Origin: Actinophytocola xinjiangensis
GTDB taxonomy: Bacteria > Actinomycetota > Actinomycetes > Mycobacteriales > Pseudonocardiaceae
Reading direction: 5' to 3'
NCBI RefSeq assembly: GCF_001921215.1
Contig: NZ_MSIF01000019.1
Location: 103,459 to 167,458 of the forward strand
DNA length: 64,000 nucleotides
The stretch's first letter is position 1. The number at the start of each line of letters is the position of its first letter. Below the pieces are notes generated by a model. The model was not told the DNA's origin. It saw only the letters and a program-made list of their open reading frames with translations, and made no database searches. Position numbers and translations under genes: made by a program. Below, piece after piece: positions 26,678-35,123 of this stretch.

Positions 26678-28068
26678 GCGTCCCGCCTACGCAGACGCCA
26701 CGCCGCCAGCGCCAGCACCACGGCCGCGTAGCAGCACAGCACGGCGAACCCGGGCAGCGGGTCGATCGCGGTGTCGTAGCGGGTCACGGTCTGCTGGATG
26801 GCGAACCCGGCCGCCGGGGTCAGCCGGTCCAGCCACACCGCGGCCGCCACCGGCAGCCCGGTCGCCACGATCTGGGGCACCAGCAACAGCAGCAGCACCA
26901 CGGCGATCGCGGGCGTGCTGCGTCGGAACAGGGCCGCCACGCCCAGACTGAACAGGGCGATCGCCGCCACCATCGGCCCGGTGCCCAGGACCGCGCGCAG
27001 AACCTCGGGATCGCCGAGCGAGCGGGTCGGCATGCCCTTGGACGCGAGGATCGGCGTGGCGATCAGGTAGGCGGTCAGGGCGGCGACCGTCCCGGCGACC
27101 AGGGTGGCGCCACCGAGCACCACGGCCTTGGCCGCGAGGACCCGGCCCCGGCGTGGGGTGGCGGCGAACGTCGTGAGGATCATGCCCCGGCGGTACTCGG
27201 CGGTGACGAACAGGACCGCGACGGCCACCACGGCGATCAGCCCGACCAGGATCCCGGTGAGGGTCATGTTGGTGACGTCCTCGGCGAACAGGTCCGGCCC
27301 GAGGTCCCCCTCGCCGGTCAGCGTCACCTGGCCGGCGACGTCGGCGGGCTCGCCGTCCCTGGTCCGCCACTCGTCCGTGCCCTCGCCGGTGACCGTGACC
27401 TGGGCGAACGTCGCGCGACCGGTGGTCATGCGCCCGTCGACGGACTCGCCGCCGAACTGGCGCACCACCTCGACCCGCTGCGCCGACCCTGCGTAGACCC
27501 CGACGAGTACGTCGCGGGGCAGGTCGTCGAGCTGGACCGAGCCGACCTGGCGCCAGTCGGTCCCGTCGGCCGACTCGTAGCCGGTGACCGTCGGCCCGGC
27601 GCGTTCCAGCTTCAGCCAGCGGGGCGCGCCGCCGGTACCACCGGCGATCTCGTCGTCCACCGTGGACACCAGACGGACGCCGTGGCCGGGGGTGACGACC
27701 AGCGCGGCGTAGGGGGAGCCGTGGGCCTCACCGGCGCGCAGCATCAGCCCGGCCTTGGCCCACTCGTGACTGGCGTCCTGGGCGGTGACCTGGGCCTGGG
27801 CGGTGCCGTCACCGGTCAGGGTCCGGTGGGTGAACGCCCCGCCGTCCTGGACCGAGTTGTCGACGACCGCCGGTTGTCCGCCCCCGCCCCCGTCGTCGCT
27901 GCGGACCCGGTTGGAGCCGGCGGCGCTGAGCAGCGCGACCAGCACGGTCAGCACCACCAGCGCGCCCAGCGCCAGCGCCCAGCGGCGCACCGACCGCAGT
28001 TTGGTCCACTCCGCGCGCAGCAGCCCGGCGAAGGTGGCCCGGCCGGACATCGTGCTCCGGTAGGACAT
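26674..28068 (-). CDS. ABC-2 type permease with a large extracytoplasmic DUF1349-like domain
   Basis: The 464-residue protein begins like its partner (LLRAEWTKLRSVRRWALAL, TM1). It then inserts about 190 residues between TM1 and TM2 that resemble a concanavalin-like/DUF1349 beta sandwich (EWAKAGLMLRAGEAHGSPYA, RWLKLERAGPTVTGYES). Five further helices follow, with the ABC-2 motif AEYRRGMILTTFAATPRRGR. The insert is predicted outside the membrane and could bind a carbohydrate or envelope ligand (inference). The ATG at 28068 is favoured because GGAGG lies four bases before it; a GTG at 28071 is possible. It is translationally coupled to the ATPase. Confidence 0.88.
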   Translation of the reverse strand: MSYRSTMSGRATFAGLLRAEWTKLRSVRRWALALGALVVLTVLVALLSAAGSNRVRSDDGGGGGQPAVVDNSVQDGGAFTHRTLTGDGTAQAQVTAQDASHEWAKAGLMLRAGEAHGSPYAALVVTPGHGVRLVSTVDDEIAGGTGGAPRWLKLERAGPTVTGYESADGTDWRQVGSVQLDDLPRDVLVGVYAGSAQRVEVVRQFGGESVDGRMTTGRATFAQVTVTGEGTDEWRTRDGEPADVAGQVTLTGEGDLGPDLFAEDVTNMTLTGILVGLIAVVAVAVLFVTAEYRRGMILTTFAATPRRGRVLAAKAVVLGGATLVAGTVAALTAYLIATPILASKGMPTRSLGDPEVLRAVLGTGPMVAAIALFSLGVAALFRRSTPAIAVVLLLLLVPQIVATGLPVAAAVWLDRLTPAAGFAIQQTVTRYDTAIDPLPGFAVLCCYAAVVLALAAWRLRRRDA

Positions 28069-28979
28069 CACACCTCCCCGAACTCGACGGCGTCACGGGT
28101 CAGCTCCATGTAGGCCTCCTCCAGGGAGGCGCGGTGCTCGGCGATGCCGGAGAAGGACACCCCCGCCTCCCCGAGCAACGCCACGATCCGTTCGGCCGGC
28201 AGACCGGACACGGTCACCGCGTCCCGGTCGGTGGCCGCGACGGTCGCGCCGGCCCGGGTGAGCACGGTCATCGCGGCCATCCGGTCGGCGGTGCGCAGCA
28301 GGACCTGGCCGCCGGAGGCCGCCGCCAGCAGGTCGGCCACCGCCCGGTCGGCGATGACCCGGCCCCGGCCGACGACCACCAGGTGGTCGGCGCTGCCTTC
28401 CAGCTCGCTCATCAGGTGGCTGGAGACCAGGACCGCGCGGCCCTCGCCGGCCAGCGAGCCGAGCAGGCCGCGGATCCACCGCACGCCTTCGGGGTCCAGG
28501 CCGTTGACCGGCTCGTCGAACATCAGCACCGGCGGGTCGCCGATGAGCGCGGCGGCGATCCCGAGCCGCTGGCGCATGCCGAGGGAGAAGCCGCCGGCCG
28601 CGCGACGCGCGGCGCTGGTCAGCCCGACCTGTTCGATCACCTCGTCCACCCGCCTGGCCGGCAGGCCGCCGGCGTGCGCGAGCCACAGCAGGTGGTCGCG
28701 GGCGGTGCGGGCGGGATGGATGGCGGCGGCGTCGAGCAGCGCGCCGACCTGGCACAGCGGGTTGGGCAGCCGGTGGTAGGCAACGCCGCCGACCAGGGCG
28801 CTGCCCTCGTCGGGCCGGTCCAGGCCGAGGATCATCCGCATGGTGGTCGACTTGCCGGCGCCGTTGGGGCCGACGAAGCCGGTGACCCGGCCGGGACTGA
28901 CGGTGAACGACATCCCGTCGACGGCCAGGGTCGGCCCGTAGCGTTTCCGCAGCTCGCGGACCTCGATGGTGGCTTGCAT
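28068..28979 (-). CDS. ABC transporter ATP-binding protein (ABC-2/drug-exporter type)
   Basis: The 303-residue ATPase has Walker A (GPNGAGKST, about residues 38-46), signature FSLGMRQRLGIAAAL, Walker B VLMFDEPVNGLD and the switch His (LVSSHLMSELE). The C-terminal region (GQVLLRTADRMAAMTVL, then FSGIAEHRASLEEAYMELT) is typical of actinobacterial exporters of the DrrA/BcrA type. The ATG at 28979 is the first gene of an operon with two permeases and a lipoprotein hydrolase. The 134-bp spacer upstream is shared with a divergent histidine kinase, the probable regulator. Confidence 0.93.
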   Translation of the reverse strand: MQATIEVRELRKRYGPTLAVDGMSFTVSPGRVTGFVGPNGAGKSTTMRMILGLDRPDEGSALVGGVAYHRLPNPLCQVGALLDAAAIHPARTARDHLLWLAHAGGLPARRVDEVIEQVGLTSAARRAAGGFSLGMRQRLGIAAALIGDPPVLMFDEPVNGLDPEGVRWIRGLLGSLAGEGRAVLVSSHLMSELEGSADHLVVVGRGRVIADRAVADLLAAASGGQVLLRTADRMAAMTVLTRAGATVAATDRDAVTVSGLPAERIVALLGEAGVSFSGIAEHRASLEEAYMELTRDAVEFGEV

Positions 28980-29113
28980 GGTCCGGAACACTACGAACCC
29001 GGGCCGGGGGAGTCGTCCCGCGCCGGAGCCGTTTCCGTCGTCCCCCGTGTGGGGGACGACGGCGGTCGCGGCGGGGGACGCGGACCACCGCACCGGCCGG
29101 GGACAATGACGTG

Positions 29114-30067
29114 GTGAACCCGTTCGCCGTGGTAGGCACCCTGCTGGGGGTCGCCGGAGTGGTCGAGGCCGTGCTGCGCCCGGACGGACAGCTGGCCGTG
29201 GCGCTGCTGGTGGCGGTGTTCGCGACCGTGCCGCTGGTGTTCGCCCGCACCCACCCCGGGGCGGTCGCGGCGGTGCTGACGCCGATGGCGGTGCTGTCGG
29301 TGGTGCTGCACGGGGCGCTCACCGCCGGGCTGGTCGGCGCGGTGGTGGTGTGGGCACTGCTGGGCCGGCGGCGGTGGTCGCGGGTGCGCCGCGCGGCGGC
29401 GGCCAGGACGGCGGCCGCCCGCGAGGTGGAGGACGCGCTGGTGGAGCTGACCGCACGCGGCGAACGGGCGCGGATCGCCCGCGAGCTGCACGACGTGGTC
29501 GCCCACCACATCTCGATGATCTCGGTCCAGGCCGAGACCGCGCGGCTGACCACCGCCGGTCTGCCCGAGGAGGGCGCCCGGCGACTGCGCGAGATCGGCG
29601 ACACCGCGCGGACCGCGCTGACCGAGATGCGCCGGCTGCTGGGCGTGCTGCGCGCCGACGCCGAACCGGACACCGCGACGCGGCGCACACCGCAGCCAGG
29701 GTTGCAGCAGCTGCTGGAACTGCTCGACGAGATGCGCCACGCCGGCGGCGCCAGCACCCGGCTGATCGTGCGCGGCCCGGTCACCGCCCTGGATCCCGGG
29801 GTGGAGCTGACCGCCTACCGCCTGGTCCAGGAGGCGCTGACCAACTGCCGGCGGCACGCCCCCGGCGCGGCGGTGGACGTGACGCTGGACTACGGCGACG
29901 ACGCGGTGCGGATCGCGGTGCGGGACAGCGGACCGGGTCCGGCCGGCGACACCGGCGGGCACGGGCTGGTGGGGATGCGTGAGCGGGTGGACATGGTCGG
30001 TGGCACGTTGCGCACCGGAGCCGCGCCGGTGACCGGGTTCCTGGTGGAGGCGGTGCTGCCGGTATGA
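29114..30067 (+). CDS. Sensor histidine kinase (NarL/DesK-type, HisKA_3)
   Basis: The roughly 317-residue kinase has four or five N-terminal membrane helices and almost no extracytoplasmic sensor. The HisKA_3 box (ARIARELHDVVAHHIS, His at about residue 126) and a HATPase_c domain (AYRLVQEALTNCRRHAP; DSGPGPAG; GHGLVGMRERV) follow. Intramembrane-sensing kinases of this class often detect envelope stress or antimicrobial agents and pair with ABC exporters. The start is one of two consecutive GTG codons (29111/29114). The stop overlaps the response-regulator ATG. It is divergent from the ABC-2 operon. Confidence 0.93.
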   Translation: MNPFAVVGTLLGVAGVVEAVLRPDGQLAVALLVAVFATVPLVFARTHPGAVAAVLTPMAVLSVVLHGALTAGLVGAVVVWALLGRRRWSRVRRAAAARTAAAREVEDALVELTARGERARIARELHDVVAHHISMISVQAETARLTTAGLPEEGARRLREIGDTARTALTEMRRLLGVLRADAEPDTATRRTPQPGLQQLLELLDEMRHAGGASTRLIVRGPVTALDPGVELTAYRLVQEALTNCRRHAPGAAVDVTLDYGDDAVRIAVRDSGPGPAGDTGGHGLVGMRERVDMVGGTLRTGAAPVTGFLVEAVLPV

Positions 30068-30720
30068 CGACCAGGCTGGTCGTGGTGGACGACCAGGAGG
30101 TGGTGCGGGCCGGGTTCGCCGCCCTGCTGGCCACACAGGACGATCTGGCGGTCGTCGGGGTCGCCGAGAACGGCGCGCGGGCGCTGGCGGTGTGCGCGGC
30201 GACCGGACCGGACGTGGTGCTGATGGACGTGCGGATGCCGGTCCTGGACGGCATCTCGGCCACCAGGAGGCTGCTCGACGCCCCGGACCCGCCGAAGGTG
30301 CTGATGCTGACGACCTTCGACCTCGACGAACACGTCTACGACGCGCTGACCGCGGGCGCGAGCGGGTTCCTGCTCAAGGACGTGACCGCCGAGCGGCTGT
30401 TCGACGCGGTGCGGGTGGTCGCGGCCGGTGAGGCGCTGCTGGCGCCGAGCGTGACCCGCCGGCTGATCGGCGAGTTCGCCCGGCTGCGGCCCCGACCGCC
30501 CTCGCCCGCGCTGGCGGAGCTGACGCCGAGGGAGACCGAGGTGCTGCGGCTGCTGGCCGCAGGGCTGTCCAACGGGGAGATCGCCGGCCGGCTGGTCGTC
30601 GGCGAGGAGACGGTGAAGACGCACGTCAGCCGGGTGCTGCGCAAGCTGGAGGTGCGGGACCGGGCGCAGGCGGTGGTCACCGCCTACGAGTCAGGTCTGG
30701 TCGTGCCCCGCCTCGGGTGA
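30064..30720 (+). CDS. LuxR/NarL-family response regulator
   Basis: The 218-residue protein has a receiver domain with the acidic pocket (VVVDD), phospho-acceptor Asp55 (LMDVRMP) and Lys (FLLKD), followed by a LuxR-type HTH (LTPRETEVLRLLAAGLSNGEIA; KTHVSRVLRKL). The ATG overlaps the kinase stop, so the pair is coupled and cognate. Its likely target is the divergent ABC-2 operon (inference). The last 30 bases overlap the convergent HTH-ImmA gene. Confidence 0.95.
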   Translation: MTTRLVVVDDQEVVRAGFAALLATQDDLAVVGVAENGARALAVCAATGPDVVLMDVRMPVLDGISATRRLLDAPDPPKVLMLTTFDLDEHVYDALTAGASGFLLKDVTAERLFDAVRVVAAGEALLAPSVTRRLIGEFARLRPRPPSPALAELTPRETEVLRLLAAGLSNGEIAGRLVVGEETVKTHVSRVLRKLEVRDRAQAVVTAYESGLVVPRLG

Positions 30721-31833
30721 GTCCTGGACCAGGCGCAGACGCGGGCGCCGGTCGGGCAGGCCGATCAGCGCGCGCAACCGGGGCAGCCCGATGCGCAGGT
30801 TGTCCGCCAGCCGGGGCAGCGGCAGGCCGTGGGCGGCGGCCAGCTCGACCGCGCGGGCCAGCAGTTCCGGTTCCTCACCGGGATAGTCGGCGCGGACGGG
30901 TTCGTCGGTGCGCCAGCCAAGGCGGGTGATGGTGGCCAGCACACGGCGCACGGCCGAGTCGCCGTAGAGGCCGAGGTCCTTGCCCCGGTAGGCCATGGCG
31001 GTGACGGACACGCCGTAGCCGTCGGCGACGTCCTTGAGCGTGGCGACGTCGGCCGGGCGGGGCAGCAGATCAGCGATCTCGGCGGCCGGCATGAGCAGCT
31101 CGGCGGCGAAGGCGTTGGCCTCGCGCTCATGGTGGCCCGAGCCAGGCGCGGGGTCGGGATGCAGCAGCAGATGCCCGAGCTCATGAGCGACGGAGAACCG
31201 TCGGCGCATCGGATTTCCCTTGTGGGACAAGGCGATCATTGGCCGGGTGTGCGGCGCGGCGGAGAACGCGTCGATCGTCTCGGCGTCCACGGCCGGCAGC
31301 CGGGCGATGACGATCCCCCTGGCCTCCAGGTTGCGCACCAGGTGCACGATCGGACCGGTCGGCAGGTTCCAGGCCTTGCGGGTCAGCCGCGCGGTGGTCG
31401 CCGGGTCGCCGGGCGGGATACCCAGCGGCAGGCCGAGTTCGACCGCGGGCAGCTCGATGACCCGGTCGAGCTGGTCGGTGATCTCCCACAGCAGCTCGAC
31501 GTGCGCGAGCGCCTGCTGGCGCCCGACGGTCGTGGTCGCGCGCAGCGACCGGAAGTGGGCGTGGGCGGTGTCCAGCCGCAGATGCGGTCGCCCGGTGGTG
31601 AAGAACCCGGCCGGCACGTCCAGTGCCCGCGCGCAGCGCTCGATGGTCTCACCGCTGGGCCGTGACTGGCCCAGTTCGTACTGGGTGACGGCCGCGGCGG
31701 TGCGGTCGATGGACTCGGCCAGCTCGCGTTTGCGCAGGCCGGCCAGTTCCCGGGCCATGGTGAGCCGCGCGGGGTCGAACGCCCGCGCCACGGCGAAGGC
31801 GTCCGAGATCACGACAAGGCTCCCTGCGGTCAT
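30691..31833 (-). CDS. HTH-XRE / ImmA-IrrE family metallopeptidase
   Basis: This 380-residue protein has an N-terminal XRE helix-turn-helix (MARELAGLRKRELAES; AVTQYELGQSRPSGETI) and a COG2856 zinc peptidase domain with HELGH (His217, Glu218, His221) and the downstream HEREANAFAAELLMP (Glu238). ImmA/IrrE proteins cleave or inactivate repressors and occur in mobile-element control, DNA-damage response and toxin-antitoxin-like loci. It lies 73 bp after a partner gene of unknown function in the same orientation. The ATG at 31833 lacks a Shine-Dalgarno; a GTG at 31812 with GGGAG seven bases upstream is an alternative start. Confidence 0.92.
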   Translation of the reverse strand: MTAGSLVVISDAFAVARAFDPARLTMARELAGLRKRELAESIDRTAAAVTQYELGQSRPSGETIERCARALDVPAGFFTTGRPHLRLDTAHAHFRSLRATTTVGRQQALAHVELLWEITDQLDRVIELPAVELGLPLGIPPGDPATTARLTRKAWNLPTGPIVHLVRNLEARGIVIARLPAVDAETIDAFSAAPHTRPMIALSHKGNPMRRRFSVAHELGHLLLHPDPAPGSGHHEREANAFAAELLMPAAEIADLLPRPADVATLKDVADGYGVSVTAMAYRGKDLGLYGDSAVRRVLATITRLGWRTDEPVRADYPGEEPELLARAVELAAAHGLPLPRLADNLRIGLPRLRALIGLPDRRPRLRLVQDSPEAGHDQT

Positions 31834-31906
31834 GGCGGTACGGCTGGACCCATGGTGGTCCAGTACGGAACGTGACGGTGCTGCGGATGGCGTTGTGTGC
31901 TGGTGA

Positions 31907-32593
31907 TCAGTCGGTCGAGCCGGCTGGTCGGTGGGACCGGGGCCGGATCGGCAGGACCGGCTCCGGCACGTCGAAGATCGTCGGGTCGAGCTGCCCGGCC
32001 CGGCGGGGCGCGGGAACAGGCCCGACCTGGCCGCTGTCGGCGACCTCGACCAGGTTGGCCTTCCAGTCCCAGTCGATGTGGTTGTCGTACAGCTCGCCCT
32101 GGCCGATCCACGCGCCGGTCAGCCCGGCGTCCTCGGTGCCCGACCAGATCAGGAACAGCAGCTGGCGCTGGCCGAGCCAGATGTCGCGGCGGGAGAGCAG
32201 ACCGGGGTCGCCGCTGGTGGTGAGCAGGTCGCGGCGCAGGTCGCTGGCCTGGGCGAGCGAGCCGTCGGGCCCGGAGGCGACCTGCATCTGGTAGACGCCG
32301 GCGTCGGGCAGCTTGAGCAGCACCGACTGGAACGCCGAGTCGACCTCCAGGCCGGGCAGGTCGTTGGCCAGTGAGGCGGCGGTGGCCAGCAGGTACTGGT
32401 AGCGGTCGGTGCCGAAGCTGGTGTTGTTGCTCCAGCCGCCCCGGTGGTTGGAGCGGCGGTGGAGTTGCAGTTCGGCGGCCGCGTCGTGCGCGTCCTGGAG
32501 CCAGCGGCACAGGGTCGCGGCGAAGTCGGCCAGCGGCGCCGGCCGCACGAGCCGGCCGAGCAGGTCCAGGTGCGCCGGGTCGTTCTCCGCCAC
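31907..32593 (-). CDS. Hypothetical protein upstream of HTH-ImmA gene
   Basis: This 228-residue, probably cytoplasmic protein is not recognised. It is rich in Leu, Asp, Gln and Trp, has no signal peptide or membrane helix, and contains segments such as ADFAATLCRWLQDAHDAA, DIWLGQRQLLFLIWSG and DWDWKANLVEVAD. The GTG start at 32593 has a perfect GGAGG five bases upstream, so it is certainly translated. The ImmA-type protease gene follows 73 bp downstream, and the arrangement looks like a two-gene unit in which one protein could be substrate or partner of the other (inference). Confidence 0.8.
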   Translation of the reverse strand: MAENDPAHLDLLGRLVRPAPLADFAATLCRWLQDAHDAAAELQLHRRSNHRGGWSNNTSFGTDRYQYLLATAASLANDLPGLEVDSAFQSVLLKLPDAGVYQMQVASGPDGSLAQASDLRRDLLTTSGDPGLLSRRDIWLGQRQLLFLIWSGTEDAGLTGAWIGQGELYDNHIDWDWKANLVEVADSGQVGPVPAPRRAGQLDPTIFDVPEPVLPIRPRSHRPAGSTD

Positions 32594-32797
32594 CGGATCC
32601 TCCTTGACTTCCCGTCAGCCAACAGCTGTGCCACTTGATTCTCACACCGAAATCCGCGCGGGTGGTTGATCCGGGCCGGCGTGTCGCGGATCGGTGGGAA
32701 CAAGTTTTGAACCGATCGGGGTGGGCGCCCGTGTATGTGGCTGAGCGCGACTTCGCGCCAGACCATCCGGCAGGACGCGGGGACAGGAGAAGTTGGC

Positions 32798-33535
32798 ATG
32801 GCAGTGCGAGGACCGCTGGTGACCGCCGTGGTCGTCCTGGGTGGGCTCGTCGGGATGATGACGGTCAACTCGGTCGGCGGCCTGGTCGTGGCCGAGCAGC
32901 CACCCGCCGCGCGCGACGTGGCGGCCACAGCGACCGACACGGCGACCGACACCGCGACCGAAACCCCGGCAGCGCCCCCGGAAACCACCACGCCCGTGGA
33001 GACCACGGCACCCGCGGAGACCAGCACCGGAGCACCTCCGGTCGAGCAACCGCCGGCCGCGCCGGCGTTCCCGGCCGAGGCGGTCTACGCCGGCGAGGTC
33101 GACGGCGGCCCGATGACGATCGCCGTGGCGATCAAGGGCGAGCAGGCCGCCGCCTACATCTGCGACGGCGCCCAGGTCGAGTCGTGGCTGCGCGGCACCG
33201 CCGTCGACGGGAAGCTCGACCTGCGGTCCAAGAACGGCGCCAACCGGGTCGTCGGATCCCTCGACGGCAAGAACCTGGCCGGCACGGTCACGGTCGCCGG
33301 CCGGCGACTGCCGTTCACCGCGCCGGTCGCGAAGTCCCCCGCCGGGCTGTACCGGGGCGAGGGTGCCGAGGCCACGATCGGCTGGATCGTCCTGCCCGAC
33401 GGCACCCAGGTCGGTATCGCCACCAGCGACGGCCGGTCGGAGCCCGCGCCGCCGCTGAACCCGGCCAGGGGCGCGGTGACCTTCGGCGGCGAACGCGTCG
33501 AGGCGGACAAGGTCGCCGGGAACACCACGTTCTGA
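32798..33535 (+). CDS. Secreted or membrane-anchored hypothetical protein with Thr/Pro-rich stalk
   Basis: The 245-residue protein starts with an N-terminal hydrophobic segment (LVTAVVVLGGLVGMMTV) that may be a signal anchor. A low-complexity Ala/Thr/Glu/Pro linker (about 35-85) leads to a beta-rich globular domain (VYAGEVDGGPMTIAVAIKG; RVVGSLDGKNLAGTVTVAG; TIGWIVLPDGTQVGI). No family was recognised. The ATG has AGGAGA seven bases upstream. It lies 37 bp before the DUF6529-like gene and may share an operon with the membrane protein and the double-Rieske lipoprotein, pointing to an envelope role. Confidence 0.8.
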   Translation: MAVRGPLVTAVVVLGGLVGMMTVNSVGGLVVAEQPPAARDVAATATDTATDTATETPAAPPETTTPVETTAPAETSTGAPPVEQPPAAPAFPAEAVYAGEVDGGPMTIAVAIKGEQAAAYICDGAQVESWLRGTAVDGKLDLRSKNGANRVVGSLDGKNLAGTVTVAGRRLPFTAPVAKSPAGLYRGEGAEATIGWIVLPDGTQVGIATSDGRSEPAPPLNPARGAVTFGGERVEADKVAGNTTF

Positions 33536-33572
33536 CGCGGATCCGACGTCAGCGGGAGACGGGAGAACGTAC

Positions 33573-34259
33573 GTGATGACCCAGGAATTCGGGCCGACCG
33601 GCCCGGTACCCGACGGCGACGCCACCCAGCCGGTACCCCAACACTGGTCCAGGCCCTCGGCGATGCCCACGACGTGGAACACCGGCGAGTGGGGCGTCGC
33701 CGAGGACGAGGACGAACCGGAGCGGGGCGGCTACCGGGGCGTGGTGATGGCGCTGGCGATCGGCTCGCTGGTCATGGTCACCATCGGCGTGTACGGCAAG
33801 GTGCACGAGCCGACCAACCAGGCGTTCAGCCTCGCCGGGTTCTCCACCGGGCTGCACGCCAAAACCTGGCTGGGCACGATCGCGTTCGTGCTGGCCGTGG
33901 TGCAGGTGGTCTCGTCGCTGGCCATGTGGGGCCGGCTGCCCGGCGTGCACGGTGACGGCCGGGTGGCCGGGATCCTGCACCGCTGGTCGGGGCGCCTGGC
34001 GGTGCTGGTGTCGCTGCCGGTGGCGGCGCACTGCCTGTACGCCCTGGGGTTCCAGGGCTTCGACACCCGGGTGCTGGTGCACTCGTTGCTCGGCTGCTTC
34101 TTCTACGGCGTCTTCGTCTGCAAGATGATCGTGCTCACCAAGCACGACAAGCCGGCGTGGCTGCTGCCGGTCGTCGGCGGTGTGGTGTTCACCGGGCTCA
34201 CCGGGCTGTGGCTGACCTCCTCGGTGTGGTTCTTCACCGAGTACGGCGTGTCCTTCTGA
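33573..34259 (+). CDS. DUF6529-like polytopic membrane protein (possible cytochrome-b-like partner of Rieske protein)
   Basis: This 228-residue protein has a hydrophilic acidic N-terminus (about 50 residues) and five or six membrane helices. Histidines occur at helix positions in STGLHAKTW, ILHRWSGRL, PVAAHCLYAL and LVHSLLGCFF, an arrangement like cytochrome b561/ferric-reductase-type diheme proteins. The family name DUF6529 is from memory and not verified. The gene is followed 14 bp later by a lipoprotein with two Rieske clusters, so a membrane electron-transfer module is plausible (inference). The GTG at 33573 is the start. Confidence 0.8.
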   Translation: MMTQEFGPTGPVPDGDATQPVPQHWSRPSAMPTTWNTGEWGVAEDEDEPERGGYRGVVMALAIGSLVMVTIGVYGKVHEPTNQAFSLAGFSTGLHAKTWLGTIAFVLAVVQVVSSLAMWGRLPGVHGDGRVAGILHRWSGRLAVLVSLPVAAHCLYALGFQGFDTRVLVHSLLGCFFYGVFVCKMIVLTKHDKPAWLLPVVGGVVFTGLTGLWLTSSVWFFTEYGVSF

Positions 34260-34273
34260 AGGCAGGGAGATCG

Positions 34274-35071
34274 ATGAAAGACAACACCCCGGTGCTGCCG
34301 AGGCGGACCGCGGTCGCCGGCACGGTCGCGGTGTGCGGCCTGGCGTCGGCGTGCGCACGCTACGGCGGCCCGGCCGGTCCGGCCGAGGCCGACACCGGCG
34401 AACCGGTGAAGGCACCGCCGACCGGCGAGGTCCTCGGGCTGGCCAAGGACGTTCCCGTGGGCGGCGGCACGATCCTCAAGGACAGAAAACTGGTGCTCAC
34501 CCAGCCGACCGAGGGCGAGTTCCGGGCGTTCTCCGCCGTGTGCACCCACCAGGGCTGCCTGGTCAACGAGGTCGCCGACGGCACCATCAACTGCGACTGC
34601 CACGGCAGCAAGTTCGCCGTGGCCGACGGCGCGGTGACCGCCGGGCCCGCGCCGAGCCCGCTGGAGTCCCAGCAGGTCACGGTCACCGCCGACGGCGAGA
34701 TCGTCACCGGCGACGCCCCGGCCGATACCACCACACCGGACACCACGCAGCCGGCGCCACCGGAGACGACCGAGGAGGTACCGGCCGGACTGGCCTCGAC
34801 GGCCGACATCCCGGTCGGTGGCGGCACGGTGTTCGCCGACCAGGAAGTGGTGATCACCCAGCCGACCGAGGGCGAGTTCCGGGCGTTCTCCGCCGTGTGC
34901 ACCCACCAGGGCTGCCTGGTGGGCAACGTCCAGGCCGGCACGATCAACTGCGACTGTCACGGCAGCAAGTTCGCCGTGGCGGACGGGTCGGTGACCGCCG
35001 GCCCGGCGTCGAGCCCGCTGCCCGAGCGCGCGGTGCGGGTCACCGGCGACCAGATCTCCCTGACCGGCTGA
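34274..35071 (+). CDS. Lipoprotein with two tandem Rieske [2Fe-2S] domains
   Basis: This 265-residue protein has a Tat-like lipoprotein signal (LPRRTAVAGTV, lipobox ASAC). Two complete Rieske domains follow (about residues 55-145 and 175-265), separated by a Thr/Pro linker. Each has the CTHQGC and CDCHGS boxes, giving the Cys/His ligands of the cluster and the extra Cys pair that forms the disulfide of high-potential Rieske proteins. Nucleotide identity between the two copies is very high around the first box. It follows a histidine-containing membrane protein gene, so electron transfer at the outer membrane face is likely. The ATG has GGGAGA three bases upstream. Confidence 0.93.
   Translation: MKDNTPVLPRRTAVAGTVAVCGLASACARYGGPAGPAEADTGEPVKAPPTGEVLGLAKDVPVGGGTILKDRKLVLTQPTEGEFRAFSAVCTHQGCLVNEVADGTINCDCHGSKFAVADGAVTAGPAPSPLESQQVTVTADGEIVTGDAPADTTTPDTTQPAPPETTEEVPAGLASTADIPVGGGTVFADQEVVITQPTEGEFRAFSAVCTHQGCLVGNVQAGTINCDCHGSKFAVADGSVTAGPASSPLPERAVRVTGDQISLTG
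34497..34920 (+). repeat. Intragenic duplication: 67-nt identical block in both Rieske domains
   Basis: Positions 34497-34563 and 34854-34920 are identical over 67 bases, including all synonymous positions, and cover the strand and loop with the CTHQGC box. The second ligand-loop block also differs at only a few bases. This indicates a recent duplication or ongoing gene conversion within the gene, with an offset of 357 bp (119 codons). Confidence 0.85.
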
Positions 35072-35087
35072 CGTCGGGGGTTCGCGC

Positions 35088-35123
35088 GGGCCGGCCGTGC
35101 CCACTCCCCGGCACGGTCGGCCC
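35088..35123 (+). terminator. Hairpin after the Rieske gene
   Basis: The 14-bp arms 35088-35101 and 35110-35123 (GGGCCGGCCGTGCC with one mismatch to its partner) enclose an 8-base loop, 16 bases after the Rieske stop. The rest of the 325-bp gap to 35396 shows no gene or recognisable signal. Confidence 0.75.
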
